DNA of 64,000 bases from Argyresthia goedartella (taxonomy: Eukaryota; Arthropoda; Insecta; Lepidoptera; Argyresthiidae), in contig OX463813.1 of the NCBI GenBank assembly GCA_949825045.1, forward strand, positions 27,510,001 to 27,574,000, written 5' to 3'. A program made the position numbers and the translations under genes. Positions 11,940 to 24,315 of the stretch are shown here, one piece after another (position 1 is the stretch's first letter; the number at the start of each line of letters is the position of its first letter). The notes beneath the pieces were generated by a model, which saw only the letters and a list, made by a program, of their open reading frames with translations, had not been told where the DNA came from and made no database searches.

Positions 11940-12704
11940 TGTCGGCGGCCGATTGTAGAATTGAGCACATCATGATGTGCCGCGCCATATTAGGAAATGG
12001 CGGCGTTTCCTGAAATACGCCGTTGTCTATGGGGCACATCATGATGTGCCCAAACCAATATCGGGCAGATCGATGAGCACCAAACGTTTGTCCCTATGCC
12101 CATATCATGATATGGCCAAAGGATAAAACTTCACATCGTAAAATAATTCGAATTTTACGAATAAACAAATCAATTTTATTTGACAATGATGTTTTTGTTG
12201 TTAAACGTAATCTAGTTGAATATTTTTTAATCAAGAAAAGTAGGATGACCATCAGACGGGATTCGGTGGACTACTATTGGGTATCCGCGTATGATATTTT
12301 AGAGACTTATAGCGTATGCTATAAGTCTCTAAAATATCATTATTAAATGATGTTTATAATTGCATGTTTCTCTCCGCTCCGGTTTTGCTTCTTTTAAGTT
12401 CGAACCTGAAATTTAGCCACAATAACCTACTCTGGATAAGTTTGACTTTTTAATACTTTCAGTCGCAAGCTCGTTTCGCTGGTTGCACTTACACGTTCTA
12501 ACCTAACCCAACGTACCGAGCTAAATTTATTGTCACCCCATTTTTCGATTTGCCGAGTTATAAGCCGGCAGATCGCGGAACGTTGGTCTTGAAACCATAC
12601 GGCGGGTTTAAGATGGCAGATCAAGAAATGCCGCCATTTCATGATATGCTGAGTATTGCCGAGGCACATCATGATGTGCCAAATTTGGCGATCGGCCGCT
12701 GACA
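11940..12704. mobile_element. MITE-like element with repeated ATCATGAT palindromes
   Basis: Ends TGTCGGCGGCCGAT and, inverted, TGTCAGCGGCCGAT. Inside are perfect palindromes at 11965-11980, 12032-12051 (GGGCACATCATGATGTGCCC), 12100-12115 and 12663-12680, a degenerate one near 12640, and a 23-bp-stem hairpin in the middle. No transposase. No clear target duplication was found. Confidence 0.65.
12291..12340. repeat. 23-bp perfect hairpin with 4-nt loop
   Basis: Arms 12291-12313 and 12318-12340 are exact reverse complements around GTAT. Confidence 0.92.
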
Positions 12705-15600
12705 TACATTTGCTGAGGGGTACAGCTGAAAGTACCTATGTATACTCCGTTCACAGGTATTTTACCTCCGACATGGGTCATCAAAATACAGGAAGTAAGA
12801 GTTATGTGTCATTCCTATGTCAGTCAGCGCAGGACAATAACTAAAGCATTCGTTATCGTTCAGAGTCAGTCAGTCTCCCTTTCCTTTTTTCAGCGGAAGA
12901 AGGACGAGGAGATTGACGCTCAGCTCTGTCTCTTACATCCCGTGTTTTGAAGAGACATGTCAGAGGTAAAATATCTATGAACGGTCTGTATGTATTTAAA
13001 TAAATTAAAACAAACAAATGAATATAGTTGTCGTAACCAGTCAGCTGAAAACATTGAAACAAAATGAAAATAACACGCTTTGGGGTTATTCCCATTTCAG
13101 CCTTTTCCGATCCGTCCAATAACATAAATTGCAGCCTCTTTTCTTCCATTGTGCTTAAGCACAGCCGAGTAGTTGTTTTGTTGCGAGTCTAAGACAACAT
13201 AAGTTAAAGGGATTAAATATGGCCAGAAATGCATCTTTAGCTTCAATTCTAGGCTAAACTAGACAACATAAAAATTTAGGATAAATATATGTTATAAAAT
13301 GTCTATTAGAGTTAAGAATGGACTTTTAAAATTACCGGATATCTGTTATATTTAATACTTAACAATGTTTTTCGCAATGCATTATTATTCAACTAAATGA
13401 ACAAGCGCTCGGAGACCAAATCAGTTTCCTATATGAAACTTACACGCGAAAATAGGTATAAAAAATGGAAAATTTTTGGTTGTTTTATTATATTTTTAAT
13501 GTTATTATTACAGGAGTTTAGTAATATTTTCTATAATTTTCTTGGTCTCGGAGCTCGGGCTGCCCCGCGAGGCTCTGCGCGGGAGCATGCGTCAGTCTGC
13601 TTCGACGCGATGCGACGGGTATTTGTTTTCTTTGTCTAATTCTCAATGCCATTGGCCTTTGTTCAGCCCTTAATCATCTCGTTACGTGTGTAGATCTCAG
13701 CTCCGGGTTAAGCTCAGCATAAGTGGGTTTGAAAAGCTGCTCATATAAGTGCTGCTTATATGTCCGCTGTCCTATCCCGCGAGACAGTAACAGCATGTCT
13801 TTGAGCGTCTGTCAAACTTTGAGTTGTCGGCCCCGCATCCGTGACAAACGCCAGGTTTCCGAAACGAAAGGTATGTTGCTGCGACAACTTGTTAAAATTG
13901 TTACAGCTATTTACCTGCCGCTATTTAGAGTTAACTTTTGATTTATCTGAATAATTACTTGTTACATTTGACCACTCTTTCAGAAACTGGGGGTAATTAG
14001 AATGAACCGGAAAAACCATATTGGTTTTTCCTGGTGCTATCTGGTTTTACTGGCGACAAATTAAAAACCACAATGATATTTTATACTCAAAATACTGGTG
14101 TCTTTTTATCCAACAACCAACAAATACAAATTGGTTGAAATACTTCGAAAATGGATCATGTTTGGACGCATGAATTGTATATACCTGGCAATATAATAAC
14201 AAAGGTTTGATCATAGAGTTAAAAATAATCACACTAGTGAATCTGACCTTATATACCTACTGATCTAAAACTTGGTCTTTGTATGACATCCAAGAGTGCA
14301 GACTTGAAGTTTGCCAGCGGAATATGAAGCGCAATATTCTGGATCCTAAATGCAAAATGAGTACGTGGTCGTCCTAGGAGGCGCTGGAGTTGCGAGCTGA
14401 GGGAACACGACAAGGACTAGTGGTAAAGAGCCCAGGAGCTTTATTTTTGAGTCACTCGTGTGAAATAATATATCGAATGCGACTTATGTCACGTTCGACT
14501 TACAATTTGCATGACGTTGATTTTCTGCATTTTTTAATCGTTCGTCATCGGTGTTGCCAATAAATTTGGGACTGTTGATTTTTATCCGTTGTACGCAGAA
14601 AAAGTAAAAATCGGTAAATACCACATGGGAAACGGAACTGAAATGGGCTCATATTAATTATTTATTTAATTGTTTTCATGGGAAGCGTACAGCTATCAAA
14701 CAGTTTTACACTTTGGTAATCTACCAGCTAATTATAAGCAACCACATATAGTTAAGAAACTGATAACAGTAAAAAAGAATAGTTAATCCACACACAGATA
14801 AAGTTATGAAAGGTTTCACTGCTCACGCATGCCTCTACCTCAACCTATTGACTTTTCACTAAAATTAATTAGACTACATTGCTATGACGGTCTCTAGGAA
14901 TCCAACGACACCTCACTTGTTAAAATCAGTTTGAGCTGTAGAGGTTTTTTTTACATTTTCAAATTCAAATCTCCGACATCAAAACAAATTCAAAAACTGA
15001 ATAGACCAAAAATTACATCGAACCTGCTCACAAAAATTCACGAGAATCGGTTGAGAAATGCGAACTGAAGAGGAAAACAGCCGGATAGAAATCGCAATGA
15101 AATCTGGAATGGAGACCCTTCGCATCGCACGCTCGGTCAATACATTAAAATTTTCTACGAGGGTCTGTGCTCTATTGTTTCATTCGACAGCTCAGATAAA
15201 CGAAACTCTTTGCTTATTCGGCATACTTGTTGGACAACTCTAAATGCACAAATGTTGCACATGCACAGTTATGTACAATGTCGATCGCCAATAACCACTC
15301 TGATTTAAAGCGAAACTCAAACTCGAAAATGTGTATAACTGGATTATTGCTCTGCCAAATTAAGTAGTACTCGTTTGTTGCGTTAGTCTGACAACAAATA
15401 CATCCTTCCAAATAAGTCGCACAACTGTACTGTCATGGTTTTGTCACAAACGAGATGTAATTTTCTTACTGAAAACATGAAATCTACTACACTCGTTGGG
15501 TCAAAAGTGAACCTATGTTGTGAATCACTGGGAGACGCCAATGTCACAGGGAATATAAAGAAATCGTGCTTAAAGAAGCCAGCATTCCTTACGTATGTGC
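12705..15600. other. Non-coding stretch
   Basis: Short ORFs only. The segment 13720-13850 (TCTGTCAAACTTTGAGTTGTC) recurs inverted at about 52670-52710, so at least part is repeat-derived. Confidence 0.45.
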
Positions 15601-15603
15601 TTT

Positions 15604-15800
15604 TAGGGTTAAGTACCCGAAGGGTGCCAAACGGGACCCTAGTATTAAGCCTCCGCTGTCCATCCGTCCGTCCGTCAGGCCGTCCGTCCGTCCGTCTGTC
15701 ACCGGGCTGTAGCTCATTGACCCTGATAGTTAGACAGTTAAAATTTTCACAGATGATGTATTTCTGTTGCCGCTATAACAACAAATAATAAAAAACAATA
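15604..15800 (+). repeat. AGGGTTCCGTAC repeat, copy 2
   Basis: GGGACCCTAGTATTAAGCC, a CCGTCCGTC run, and CACAGATGATGTATTTCTGT then TTGCCGCTATAACAACAAAT. The proteins read from it are meaningless. Confidence 0.75.
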
Positions 15801-16039
15801 AAATAAATATTTAGGGTGGCTCCCATACAACCAACGTATATTTTTTCTCGTATTTGCTCGATATTGATAACGGTAACGCTTGAAATATTCACAGATTATT
15901 TAGTAATATATTCACTAAATAAATAAAAAATAAATAAATAAATAAAAATAAAACAAATATGTAAGGGGGGGTCCCATACAACAAACATGATTTTTTTGCT
16001 GTTTTAATAGATAGTCTCGCTCAGTAATTATGCCTAGTC

Positions 16040-16270
16040 TACTTCAAGTTCGTCCGCCATCTTCAACGTTGCGCCCGCAAATGAACGAAATTCGTCATGC
16101 CGCATGATGGGCCGTCATGCAAGCGCATCAATCAGCCCCGTCAATCAAAATTTCTGTCAATATCCGTCATGCAGCAGAATGCATGATGGTAGCGTCATGC
16201 CTACGCGGTAAACGGTCAATTTTGCATGAATCATGCATGCATGTCATGCAGGATTGATCGTCTCCGGGAA
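16040..16270. repeat. CATGCATGAT-rich segment
   Basis: Dense TCATGC/GCATGA words (for example GCATGAATCATGCATGCATG near 16224) with weak inverse symmetry; possibly an old MITE, ends not found. Confidence 0.4.
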
Positions 16271-16724
16271 CCTTAAGCGTGTGAAACATTTATATCAATA
16301 ATTGGATAAGAAAACATATTTGATGTACATACACTTAAGTTATTTTAGGATTAACCTTCATGAAAATTCGCAAGATGCTTGTTTCGTTCTTGGTGTATTG
16401 AGCACCAGATTGCATTGTACTTTTACCCTAAGGAACCCCATACTCATTGTGATTTCATAAAGCAGTTGCATTTTCGATGTTTCACCGCCAGATCAGCTCA
16501 GAATACCCAATAAAACCATGTACAACATAATAAAAAAATCGAGAAAAGTATTAACTGTAGTGTAGTACTATTTCATCCTGATGATACCTACAGCACAGTA
16601 CATAGCTACACCACTGAGTTGTGTTGTTTCTAACTATAAAAGTTACTTAAAAGGCTACATTCATTGAAACATTCGTAATTGTTCAAATCAAATCAAATTG
16701 AATATTTGCCATAAAATATGTATA

Positions 16725-17036
16725 TGTTACCGGCCAAACCCGATTTCAGGACAAACTAGTTTTGCCTAGGATAAGTTTATTTTCATTGGTACTCTGCTGC
16801 CCTATGATAATATTGTTGTACTTACATGTTCAACCTAACACGAAGGATAAAGGGGGCTTCGCTTCGCTAGTCCCCTTTACCCTTCACCTAAGCTACCGCA
16901 GTGTTTTCCCTGATAATATCTGTGTTATAACATTGCTCGAAACCCAAATGGCAAAATAATGTCTGACCAAAGTGATAAATAATAGTTTATCCCAGGCAAA
17001 ACTAGTTTGTCCTGAAATCGGGCATGGCCGGTAACA
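16725..17036. mobile_element. 312-bp MITE with about 48-bp inverted repeats
   Basis: Ends TGTTACCGGCC, inverted repeats of about 48 bp (CCCGATTTCAGGACAAACTA inside), TATA on both sides (16721-16724, 17037-17040). The centre contains CACCTAAGCTACCGCAGTG, shared with two other MITEs in the window. Confidence 0.85.
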
Positions 17037-17039
17037 TAT

Positions 17040-18945
17040 ACATAAGATCTTAAATTCACACCGAATCATGTCTTACCGGTAAGTTATTTTCCCGTTATAA
17101 ATCGCGATGCCTGAAAAAGGATTGGGTCGGTGAGATGTTACATAAAAAATTGGTAAGCATAAATATCAACTTATTCACCATCTAGAAGTTGGTGTGCAAA
17201 TATTGTGCAACAATATTGTTGTGTTGGGTATGATATGCTTGAACGCAAAACGCAATATTAAATTTGTTTGAGACACGAAAGTATCGCCGCCTTACTTGAA
17301 CAATAAGACGAGACCTAACCGCACCCACATCTAACATAGGTGATGAATGACGGAGGGTTGCATACTGCAGTCAGCAGTCAGCTGCGAGTCAGACACATTA
17401 GTGCAAGTATAACTGTCCTAGACGTAGACAGGCTAGGCTTTGAGGTAATGGGTAGTGCAGGTTTACGCAGATAAACAGACGGCGTATTGTCTGACACTAG
17501 ACAGTGGCCCATGTCATTTCCGGAACTCAAGAGTATTTGTTTATCGTATTAGAGTAGTTTATGTGCCTGATACATAATGTAAGGCATTAAAACTCGGTTC
17601 GGCTTGTTTCATAATAATATCACTCGAGAGTTTTAATGCCTAATTATGTACTGTTACATACACTAGTTTATCTACACACATATCATAAGCTCTCTTTAAT
17701 ATGTTCAGTAAGCGCATGTTTGACCGGCATTGTGGCATTGAGTTGTTTAGCTTGTTCTGTAGTACCAACTTCACAAACAAAGTATGGGCGGCACGCAGGC
17801 GGGCGTCGGCGTTCGAAATTTGAATGTCATAATAGATATGTAGAAAGTTTACACATTATGGTCATAATGTTCAATATTCAGATAATGAATGAGTTTTTAC
17901 AAAGTAGTTTAACATAATGCTGATCGTATGTGCGGTTTTTGGACGCAGTAAAGAGGGTTTATGATACGTGTGTAGATAAAAGTTATTTATGAATTTGTTT
18001 TAAAGTGAAATTTGTTTAGAATAACTACCTCTCCATATGACTTCGAAACACTTTAACATCCTTCAGTATTATGAATAGAATGAACACAAAAATGAGAGGA
18101 AAAACCACGAGGTGGCGTTAAACCAGCAGATTGTTGTATCTGTTGCTTAATTCTTCGACTAGTATTACACAAAAAAAAAATCTGCACCCACTGGAAAGTG
18201 ACTGTGTCCCATGATACAGGTTTTCCTACTTTGGGAGGCAGGTACCTTTAATAAGTAAACAACGTTATTTTTAACAATACATTATAATTATTATTATTCC
18301 GTATCTCGGGGCAAATCCCCATTAATTTTAAATTCAAATCAAAGTCGCTTTATACGACAGCTCGTGTGAAATAATAATCGCTTCTCATTGGTCAAATGTC
18401 AATTTTGAATTTGGCGAACATCCTACAAAACATCAATTTGAAAGCGATCGATGATGTCAGAAATTGAGAATAATACAATCGCATTGAATATAGTACTTTA
18501 TACATTCTATTTCCTCGATAGCTCATTTGGATTGTCGTGTAAGCAGGGGTGGCGGGGCGGGTTCAAGTCTTATTACGGAAATGTTATAATTTTCGCAATT
18601 TTTTTTTCAATAATGCTTTCTTCGACGCTTCATATTGCTGTCGGGTTATCGGTGAAATGTCATAGACACTACGCTTGCAAGTTGCTTTCATTGCAAGCTC
18701 AACTAGGATTTCCTTTGTCAATAACTCATGTTCTGTCGCCCAGACATACATGTCTACTTTTTATAGTATAGGTAAGATAAGGGACTATTTGTTTGTTTCC
18801 CTTCTCAGCTCCTACTTACTTGTCTCCTGATGCTCTGATGATGTAAAGAGGTAACGTATCAACACCCTAAAGTTTTGAGCTTTTGAGTGACAGACAACAT
18901 TCTTTACCAACCGACTATCTATTAATCTATCTATCTATCTATCTA
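17040..18945. other. Non-coding stretch
   Basis: No gene seen. The ORFs 17636-17917 and 18451-18771 show no family features. Confidence 0.45.
18918..18945 (+). repeat. (CTAT)n microsatellite
   Basis: Five to six CTAT units next to the MITE at 18948. Confidence 0.85.
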
Positions 18946-18947
18946 AT

Positions 18948-19184
18948 TAGCTGACCATATTTTGGGGAATGGTAGAACCTAGGATTATGAGCAATTTTCC
19001 CCAAAAAACAGCTGGTCGTAAATGGAAAATGTCCCTCAGTACATTGAACCGATCAGCTGATTACAAGTTACCCAAAACATTTTTATTTAGCGACCATATG
19101 TTTTTCGGGGAAAACTTTTCCAATCATTATGAACAACTGTTCATAATGATTATTATCATTCCCTTAAATATGGTCGGCTGATTT
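18948..19184. mobile_element. MITE with long imperfect inverted repeats
   Basis: AGCTGACCATATTTTGGGGAA at the left is mirrored by the right half (TTAAATATGGTCGGCTGATT). It includes a hairpin around 19121-19150 (AATCATTATGAACA). Half of it recurs at about 1930-2080. Confidence 0.7.
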
Positions 19185-20042
19185 AATATCACCTGTATAT
19201 AACGGCTTGGAACTGTCAATTACCTGCCAGGAAATAAAGCACTAATACCTACCTATACCTATTGTTACGGTATTCGGTTCCGGCTCATGGAGTACTTAGT
19301 AACTGAGGTATTGTTAACTTAAATTCCGAAATTCTGAATCCCTTCAGAACCTAAAGGGATCCAACCTTGAGGTCCGAACCCGTCGTCTCTTATAATAAAT
19401 CATAGAGGAATATTGCTGAGATGGGAGATCTTTCGTCGGGGTAAGCCAATTGACGTTACGGCAGTACAATTGGCACTTTGCCGGGTTGTAGGTAACTTGT
19501 ATTTGTTTCGCGATATCTTTAATTATATCCGTTTTTAGTTAGTTATATCCAGTTGGGGCTGTCCTATCGTCGGAGGACGGCAAACACATTTGTACCATGT
19601 CTTCCCTGATTGCCATCCGAACCTGTCGCGAACTATACCTACTCTCTTGAAACTCTGTTACTTTGAGTGACTTCCTATGTTATCAAATGGGACGACGCAA
19701 TCGTTGAGGACTCGTCTGTGATTCGGTCAATATCTATATTCCATGTCAGGATTGATGGCCAGAGGGGAAAGAGAAAATTACGGAGGGAGTGACATCCCGC
19801 ACACTAGCAAAGGCCGTGAGCTGTCGCTTAAAGCTACTCTGAATTTAAATTGGAAGGAATCAGGATCCAAAAATCCAAAATCAAACTTTATCACATGTGA
19901 CATCCTTCTCACGTTTTAAAGGCCTAAAATTGCACTTAAGTTATATCGTCTGCTAGATAGTACAACCTTGCAAACGACTTATGTATTAGACTTGATTTCC
20001 AATTTAGTTTATAGGAATATTTTATGGCATTATGCTTTCTTG

Positions 20043-20300
20043 TAGAACTCTGTGGTCTAATGGGTTTTTTCGCTTGCATTTCTTACAGGAGATGCAGGTT
20101 CGATTCCTGACCATGTACCAATGAGATAATTAATTTATCTAAAGTACATTTACGTACGGTCTAACGGTGATCGAAAACATCGTAAGGAAACCTTCATTAC
20201 TCCATAGCTGCGGCGATCAGCTAGAGTATTGAATAACTGGCTCAAAGTGGGCACAATTGTGCCGCTGCCAGCCCGTATTTGAAAAGGCGTGAAGCTATGT
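20043..20300 (+). repeat. tRNA-headed SINE, copy 2
   Basis: Head TGTGGTCTAATGGGTT, B box GCAGGTTCGATTCCTGACC. The tail differs from copies 1 and 3: AAAACATCGTAAGGAAACC and then CCAGCCCGTATTTG. Confidence 0.75.
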
Positions 20301-20823
20301 CATGTTATGCTATATATTTCTTCAATTTAGTATTTTGACAACATTCTATCTTATCTATGCCTTTTTAAACGCTCCATATAATCCTTATTTATTGCTGGCC
20401 CCTTGGGATGAAAAACGTCAAATTCAAAAAACATGTTTGAAGCATCGACTATTGGAATTGACCAGAGGTTTTCAGAGAAAAGGAAAAACCAAAAGAAGGG
20501 TCTTTCTGCAGCTCTCTGAAGAGGGAACAAGTAAGAGGCCAGACTCGTCTCTCTCTCTCTCAAAAAGTTTATTGTGCGTCCAACTAAACCAAAAAAATCA
20601 ATACTGTGCGTCTATTGGACGATGTTTTAACCTGATAACTGAACTCTTCACGGTGAATTCTATCACCCCTCACCATTGCACCACTACACGGCCTGGACCC
20701 AGATAATAGTTGCCCACCACCGTCTCCGGGCCTCACGAAGGTTCCCCCCACCCCCCCCCATCTAGTGGACTGCTCCAATCACCACGACGCCCAGGGCTCA
20801 GTCTCTAGATTTTTGTGTAAATA

Positions 20824-20890
20824 GTTAGGTAGGTAGGTTTAGTATAAAGTTAATAGTTAGGTAGGTAGGAAGCTTTAGTATAAAGTAGGA
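20824..20890 (+). repeat. Short tandem duplication with TAGG runs
   Basis: ATAGTTAGGTAGGTAGG...TTTAGTATAAAGT occurs twice, about 34 bp apart. Confidence 0.8.
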
Positions 20891-21484
20891 AAACTTGTAT
20901 AACTGAAAACGGACGGTTAGAATTTAGTATCCTTTGGTAAGAGGAGGGGGTGGGGGGTTAGGGGAGGGGAAGGGGAGAAGTCCCCTGACACCACTCCCAA
21001 GAAAAGGTAATGCACCGTTCTTGAGAAAAATAACTTTATAACCTAATTTTTGAGGTTAGGTTTACATAATTTTCGCTTCGAAAGTGACCTTTTTCGAATT
21101 AATATTTCGAAATCACCTTAGTTCCGGCTACTACGGGGTTGCGGAGACGACCCTGCACTGCGGTGCACCCACGCTTTCCTCCGCAGCCTCGGCAGACGGA
21201 GCGGCCGAGGCTGGTTGGCAGCCGGCCAGCCTCGTCTCACTTGGTGCGCAGCAGTGCGCGGTCCCCTGCGCCCCTCCGTGCCACCGGCTAAAAACACTCT
21301 AGAGTTAGGCACAAGACTGCCTAGGGAGTGAGGTACCCTGATTCGGATTTTCTATCCCAAAACGAAACGCAAAAAAAACATTCACGAAACTCGTGAAGAA
21401 ACGGAATGAACGAAAACTAATGATCATGAATGATGATGACACATGACGCAAATGGGGAATATATTTTTTTACATTCCGATTCAT

Positions 21485-21908
21485 CGATTGAGAAACAATG
21501 AAATAAAAAAAAGAAAGAAACATTTATAAAGACAGTGAACACACTACAATTACAACAAAGAAACAAAACACAGAGATGAAAAATAGCAATGACACATGAT
21601 GAATGAAATGACAGTCGTAGTGTGCCAATGTCATTATAAATGGCGTCTGACTCAGCATTATGTTGAAGGCCAGGCCTTCAACGCTGATTTTTAGTCAGCG
21701 CCAAGTGTTACCTCGCGAGCGTCCCAGACCGCGGCGTGGTACAATCCATAAATACATAAATATAAAGAATATATAAAAAATAGGTAACAATAATGGTAAA
21801 TATAGATATGGCTGTTATATATGATACATACAAAAAGTTAAATAAATAAACATGGCCCGCGCTTTTCAATCCATTTTTCAATAAATTTAAGTGTTGGGTT
21901 TTCGGTCC
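21485..21908 (-). mobile_element. 3' UTR part of a LINE split by the Bel/Pao insertion
   Basis: On the minus strand this continues the LINE whose RT lies at 30113-31455: both pieces abut the Bel/Pao element at the duplicated GGTCC. It contains CAGCGTT, a hairpin (GTTGAAGGCC around 21663-21683) and ATGCTGAG, which align in order with the 3' UTR of the related LINE at 44960-45060. It ends in an A/T-rich tail at about 21500. Confidence 0.65.
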
Positions 21909-22158
21909 TGTACAGGACAACGCCTTGCACAATACTTACTTAGCAATTATTATTGTACATAATTTAGCAATCTCTTATATCTAACTGCCACTTACTTACA
22001 TCAACTACTAGTGAACAGAACCGAACCACATCAGCGTTCTACTTTTGTATTACTTGATAATAAACGTCAGTTATTAAACTAGCTGGATTTAACTACAACT
22101 ATCCACCCCTAACGAACGAAGCAACGGGCTGCGGCAACAAGACCTGACGGCCCATACA
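21909..22158 (+). repeat. Bel/Pao 5' LTR
   Basis: 250 bp starting TGTACAGGACAACGCC and ending GGCCCATACA. It contains the polyadenylation-like AATAAACGTCAG. Its partner is 29863-30112. Confidence 0.92.
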
Positions 22159-22164
22159 TCAAAT

Positions 22165-22178
22165 TGGTCCTTCGAACC
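22165..22178 (+). promoter_or_regulatory. Bel/Pao primer binding site candidate
   Basis: TGGTCCTTCGAACC begins 6 nt after the 5' LTR. TGG fits the complement of a tRNA CCA end and TTCGAACC fits a T-arm. The tRNA was not identified. Confidence 0.6.
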
Positions 22179-22374
22179 TTCAACATCAGACCTCGAGTCG
22201 TCCAACTCTACGGTGCAAGCTACCTATCAAGCAAATATCGTGTGCTTGTACGCAAGAAGTCGCCCTAACTGACCTCAACTCTACGAGGAATTCCACCATA
22301 GTGGAAACTGAAGACATCGACAACGTTGGGGTCTCAAGAACCTAAAGCCTACGGAAAACCCGTCAACTACCAAA

Positions 22375-23790
22375 ATGTTCAGCAATGCAGAGATTGAAGA
22401 ACTCATCAACAAGCAGAGCGCAGCCTTCGAAAACATCAAGAAAATCTGTCAAAAACAAAAACAAGAAGGACTCCGCATCTCGCAAAACTCAAGAGTACTT
22501 GGAGAAACGATCCAATGCTCTGGACTCCCACTGGCTGGAGTACGAAATCAACCACAAAACACTTTTGCAAGTTGAAGACAAAGGCAACGAGTACTTCGTG
22601 AGAGACGTCTACACGAAGACCAGAGCCTTGTACGAAGAAACGAAGCAAAACAGTCAACAACTACAACAGAAACCACCGCAACAACAACTATTAACTACGG
22701 AGGGATGGATGCAACAGCAACACTCCCATACTCCTGCCGCCATCGCGAGCACATCGGGAAAGCAACCGCCTGAAAGAGCGCAAGCAACCCCGGGAGCTAA
22801 CATTGATAGCAACAAGGCCGAAACTCTGTTGCGTCAGCAACGCTTCAACTTTAACGCCTTCGAAAGAGCTGTTTGGAAAATCAACATCTCCTCAAGCACC
22901 GCAAAATGGGTCTTAGAGGATAAGCTCGCCACATTGAAAGCTAAATGGGGCGCAATTGAGAAAATACACTGGGAGCTCGAGTACCTACTACAAGGTGCGA
23001 ACGCGGGATACGTGGATGAATTCAACAAGTGGGAATCTACCTATGAAGAATACAAGACAGAACTAAACCGAAAAATGTGGTCGTCTCAACACTTCCAGAA
23101 GTCAACTCCGAAAATAGATCTGCCGAAATTTAACGGAGATTATACTAAATGGGTATCCTTTGAGGACCTGTTTACGTATACTATTCATGCAAATCCACTA
23201 CAATCCAAAGCACAGAAGATGCAACACCTGAGAACTAAGCTGAAAAACGAAGCTGAAAAAAGCTTATTCAGCATCTCAGCGTGAGTGCGGAAAACAACGA
23301 CTCCGCCTGGGAATTAATATGTCACCGCTACGATATCAAAAGACTTCTCTTCTCATTATACGTCAACACTCTGCTAAATCAACCAGAAATGCTTGAACCA
23401 ACCGCCAAATGCATCAAGAAGCTTCATGACGTCACACTCGCATGCCTGAACGCACTCAATAATATAGGCCCGAATACGCACACTTGGGACCTAATCCTCG
23501 TGCAACTATAACTGAAGAAATTGGATCCCTCAATATACAGCGACTATATCCACGACTTGAAAAATCCAAGAGATTTTCCGGATTTAGAAGAGTTCATATG
23601 CTTTTTGGAGTCAAAGTTCATGGTGCTTGAAACCATGTCCAACGATAAAAATATCCAAAAACATCAACAATCCATATCAAGCGGATCGGCCAAGTCTTCA
23701 AACAAATATAATAACTAAAGATCGAACGAGAATAAGTCGGAACCGTGGACTAAAACTTATCACTTGTCCGTTTGTACATGCCCACTATTC
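22375..23790 (+). pseudogene. Bel/Pao gag remnant
   Basis: It starts MFSNAEIEELINKQ at 22375, changes frame near 22490, stays open to 23284, changes frame again, and meets a stop near 23511 before resuming at 23521. The middle part carries LPKFNGDYTKWVSFEDLF, the Bel/Pao gag signature (FxGDxxxWxxFxxxF). A damaged cysteine/histidine stretch near 23767-23809 (CPFVHAHYSVKIMC) is in the position of the nucleocapsid knuckle. The product would assemble the particle. Confidence 0.8.
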
Positions 23791-23961
23791 AGTAAAAATC
23801 ATGTGTTGATGAACTGTCCTACATTTCAAGACATGGCCGTCGAAGCAAGAATCATCAATGTTGTGAAATTGCAACTCTGCAAGAACCGCCTGTTTAGTCA
23901 TGGCACGAAAAAATGCGAGTAAAAGAAAACATGTAAGATCTGCGACAAATATCATCATACA

Positions 23962-24267
23962 ATGTTACATGATCATAACTATCGCGCTCAACGGACATCA
24001 ATCGCAGGACCTTCTACAGGACTAAGGGCAGTAAATCACATAAATGAGGATGGCAACGAGGTGCTCTTGGCTACTGCCCAACTACAGGTGAAAAATGCTG
24101 ACGGCGACTACGTGAAACTGAGAGCACTCATTGATCAAGGCTCTCAAGTAACTCTGATCACCGAAAATGCTACACAACGGCTACGACTTCCGAGGAGAAA
24201 ACTGAGCACAGTAATGTCTGGAGTTGGCGCATCCTTAGGAAACAGCAAAGGAGCCGTCAGGATATAA
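23962..24267 (+). pseudogene. Bel/Pao aspartic protease region
   Basis: It encodes LRALIDQGSQVTLITENA, the retropepsin-like active-site motif of Bel/Pao pol (D-x-GS), and then a flap-like GVG. The frame ends at a TAA (24265-24267) before the RT, so polyprotein continuity is lost. Confidence 0.8.
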
Positions 24268-24315
24268 TGCAGATCTATTCATTCCGACTTCGAATTTGTA
24301 TCGAAAGCGCTGATA

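Larger units (their letters stand above)
19200..21484. other. Mostly non-coding; G+C-rich island at 21120-21300
   Basis: Holds the SINE at 20043-20300, C- and G-rich runs (20735-20760, 20940-20990) and a G+C-rich piece at 21120-21300 whose ORFs on both strands look like shadows. Confidence 0.45.

Noticed and set aside
13397..13639. Small ORF with a hydrophobic stretch and a G+C-rich end
   Set aside because: No start context, no homologous-looking motif; the G+C-rich part alone does not show a gene.
20302..20706. 134-residue plus-strand ORF
   Set aside because: Low-complexity composition, overlaps open frames on the other strand, and shows no domain.
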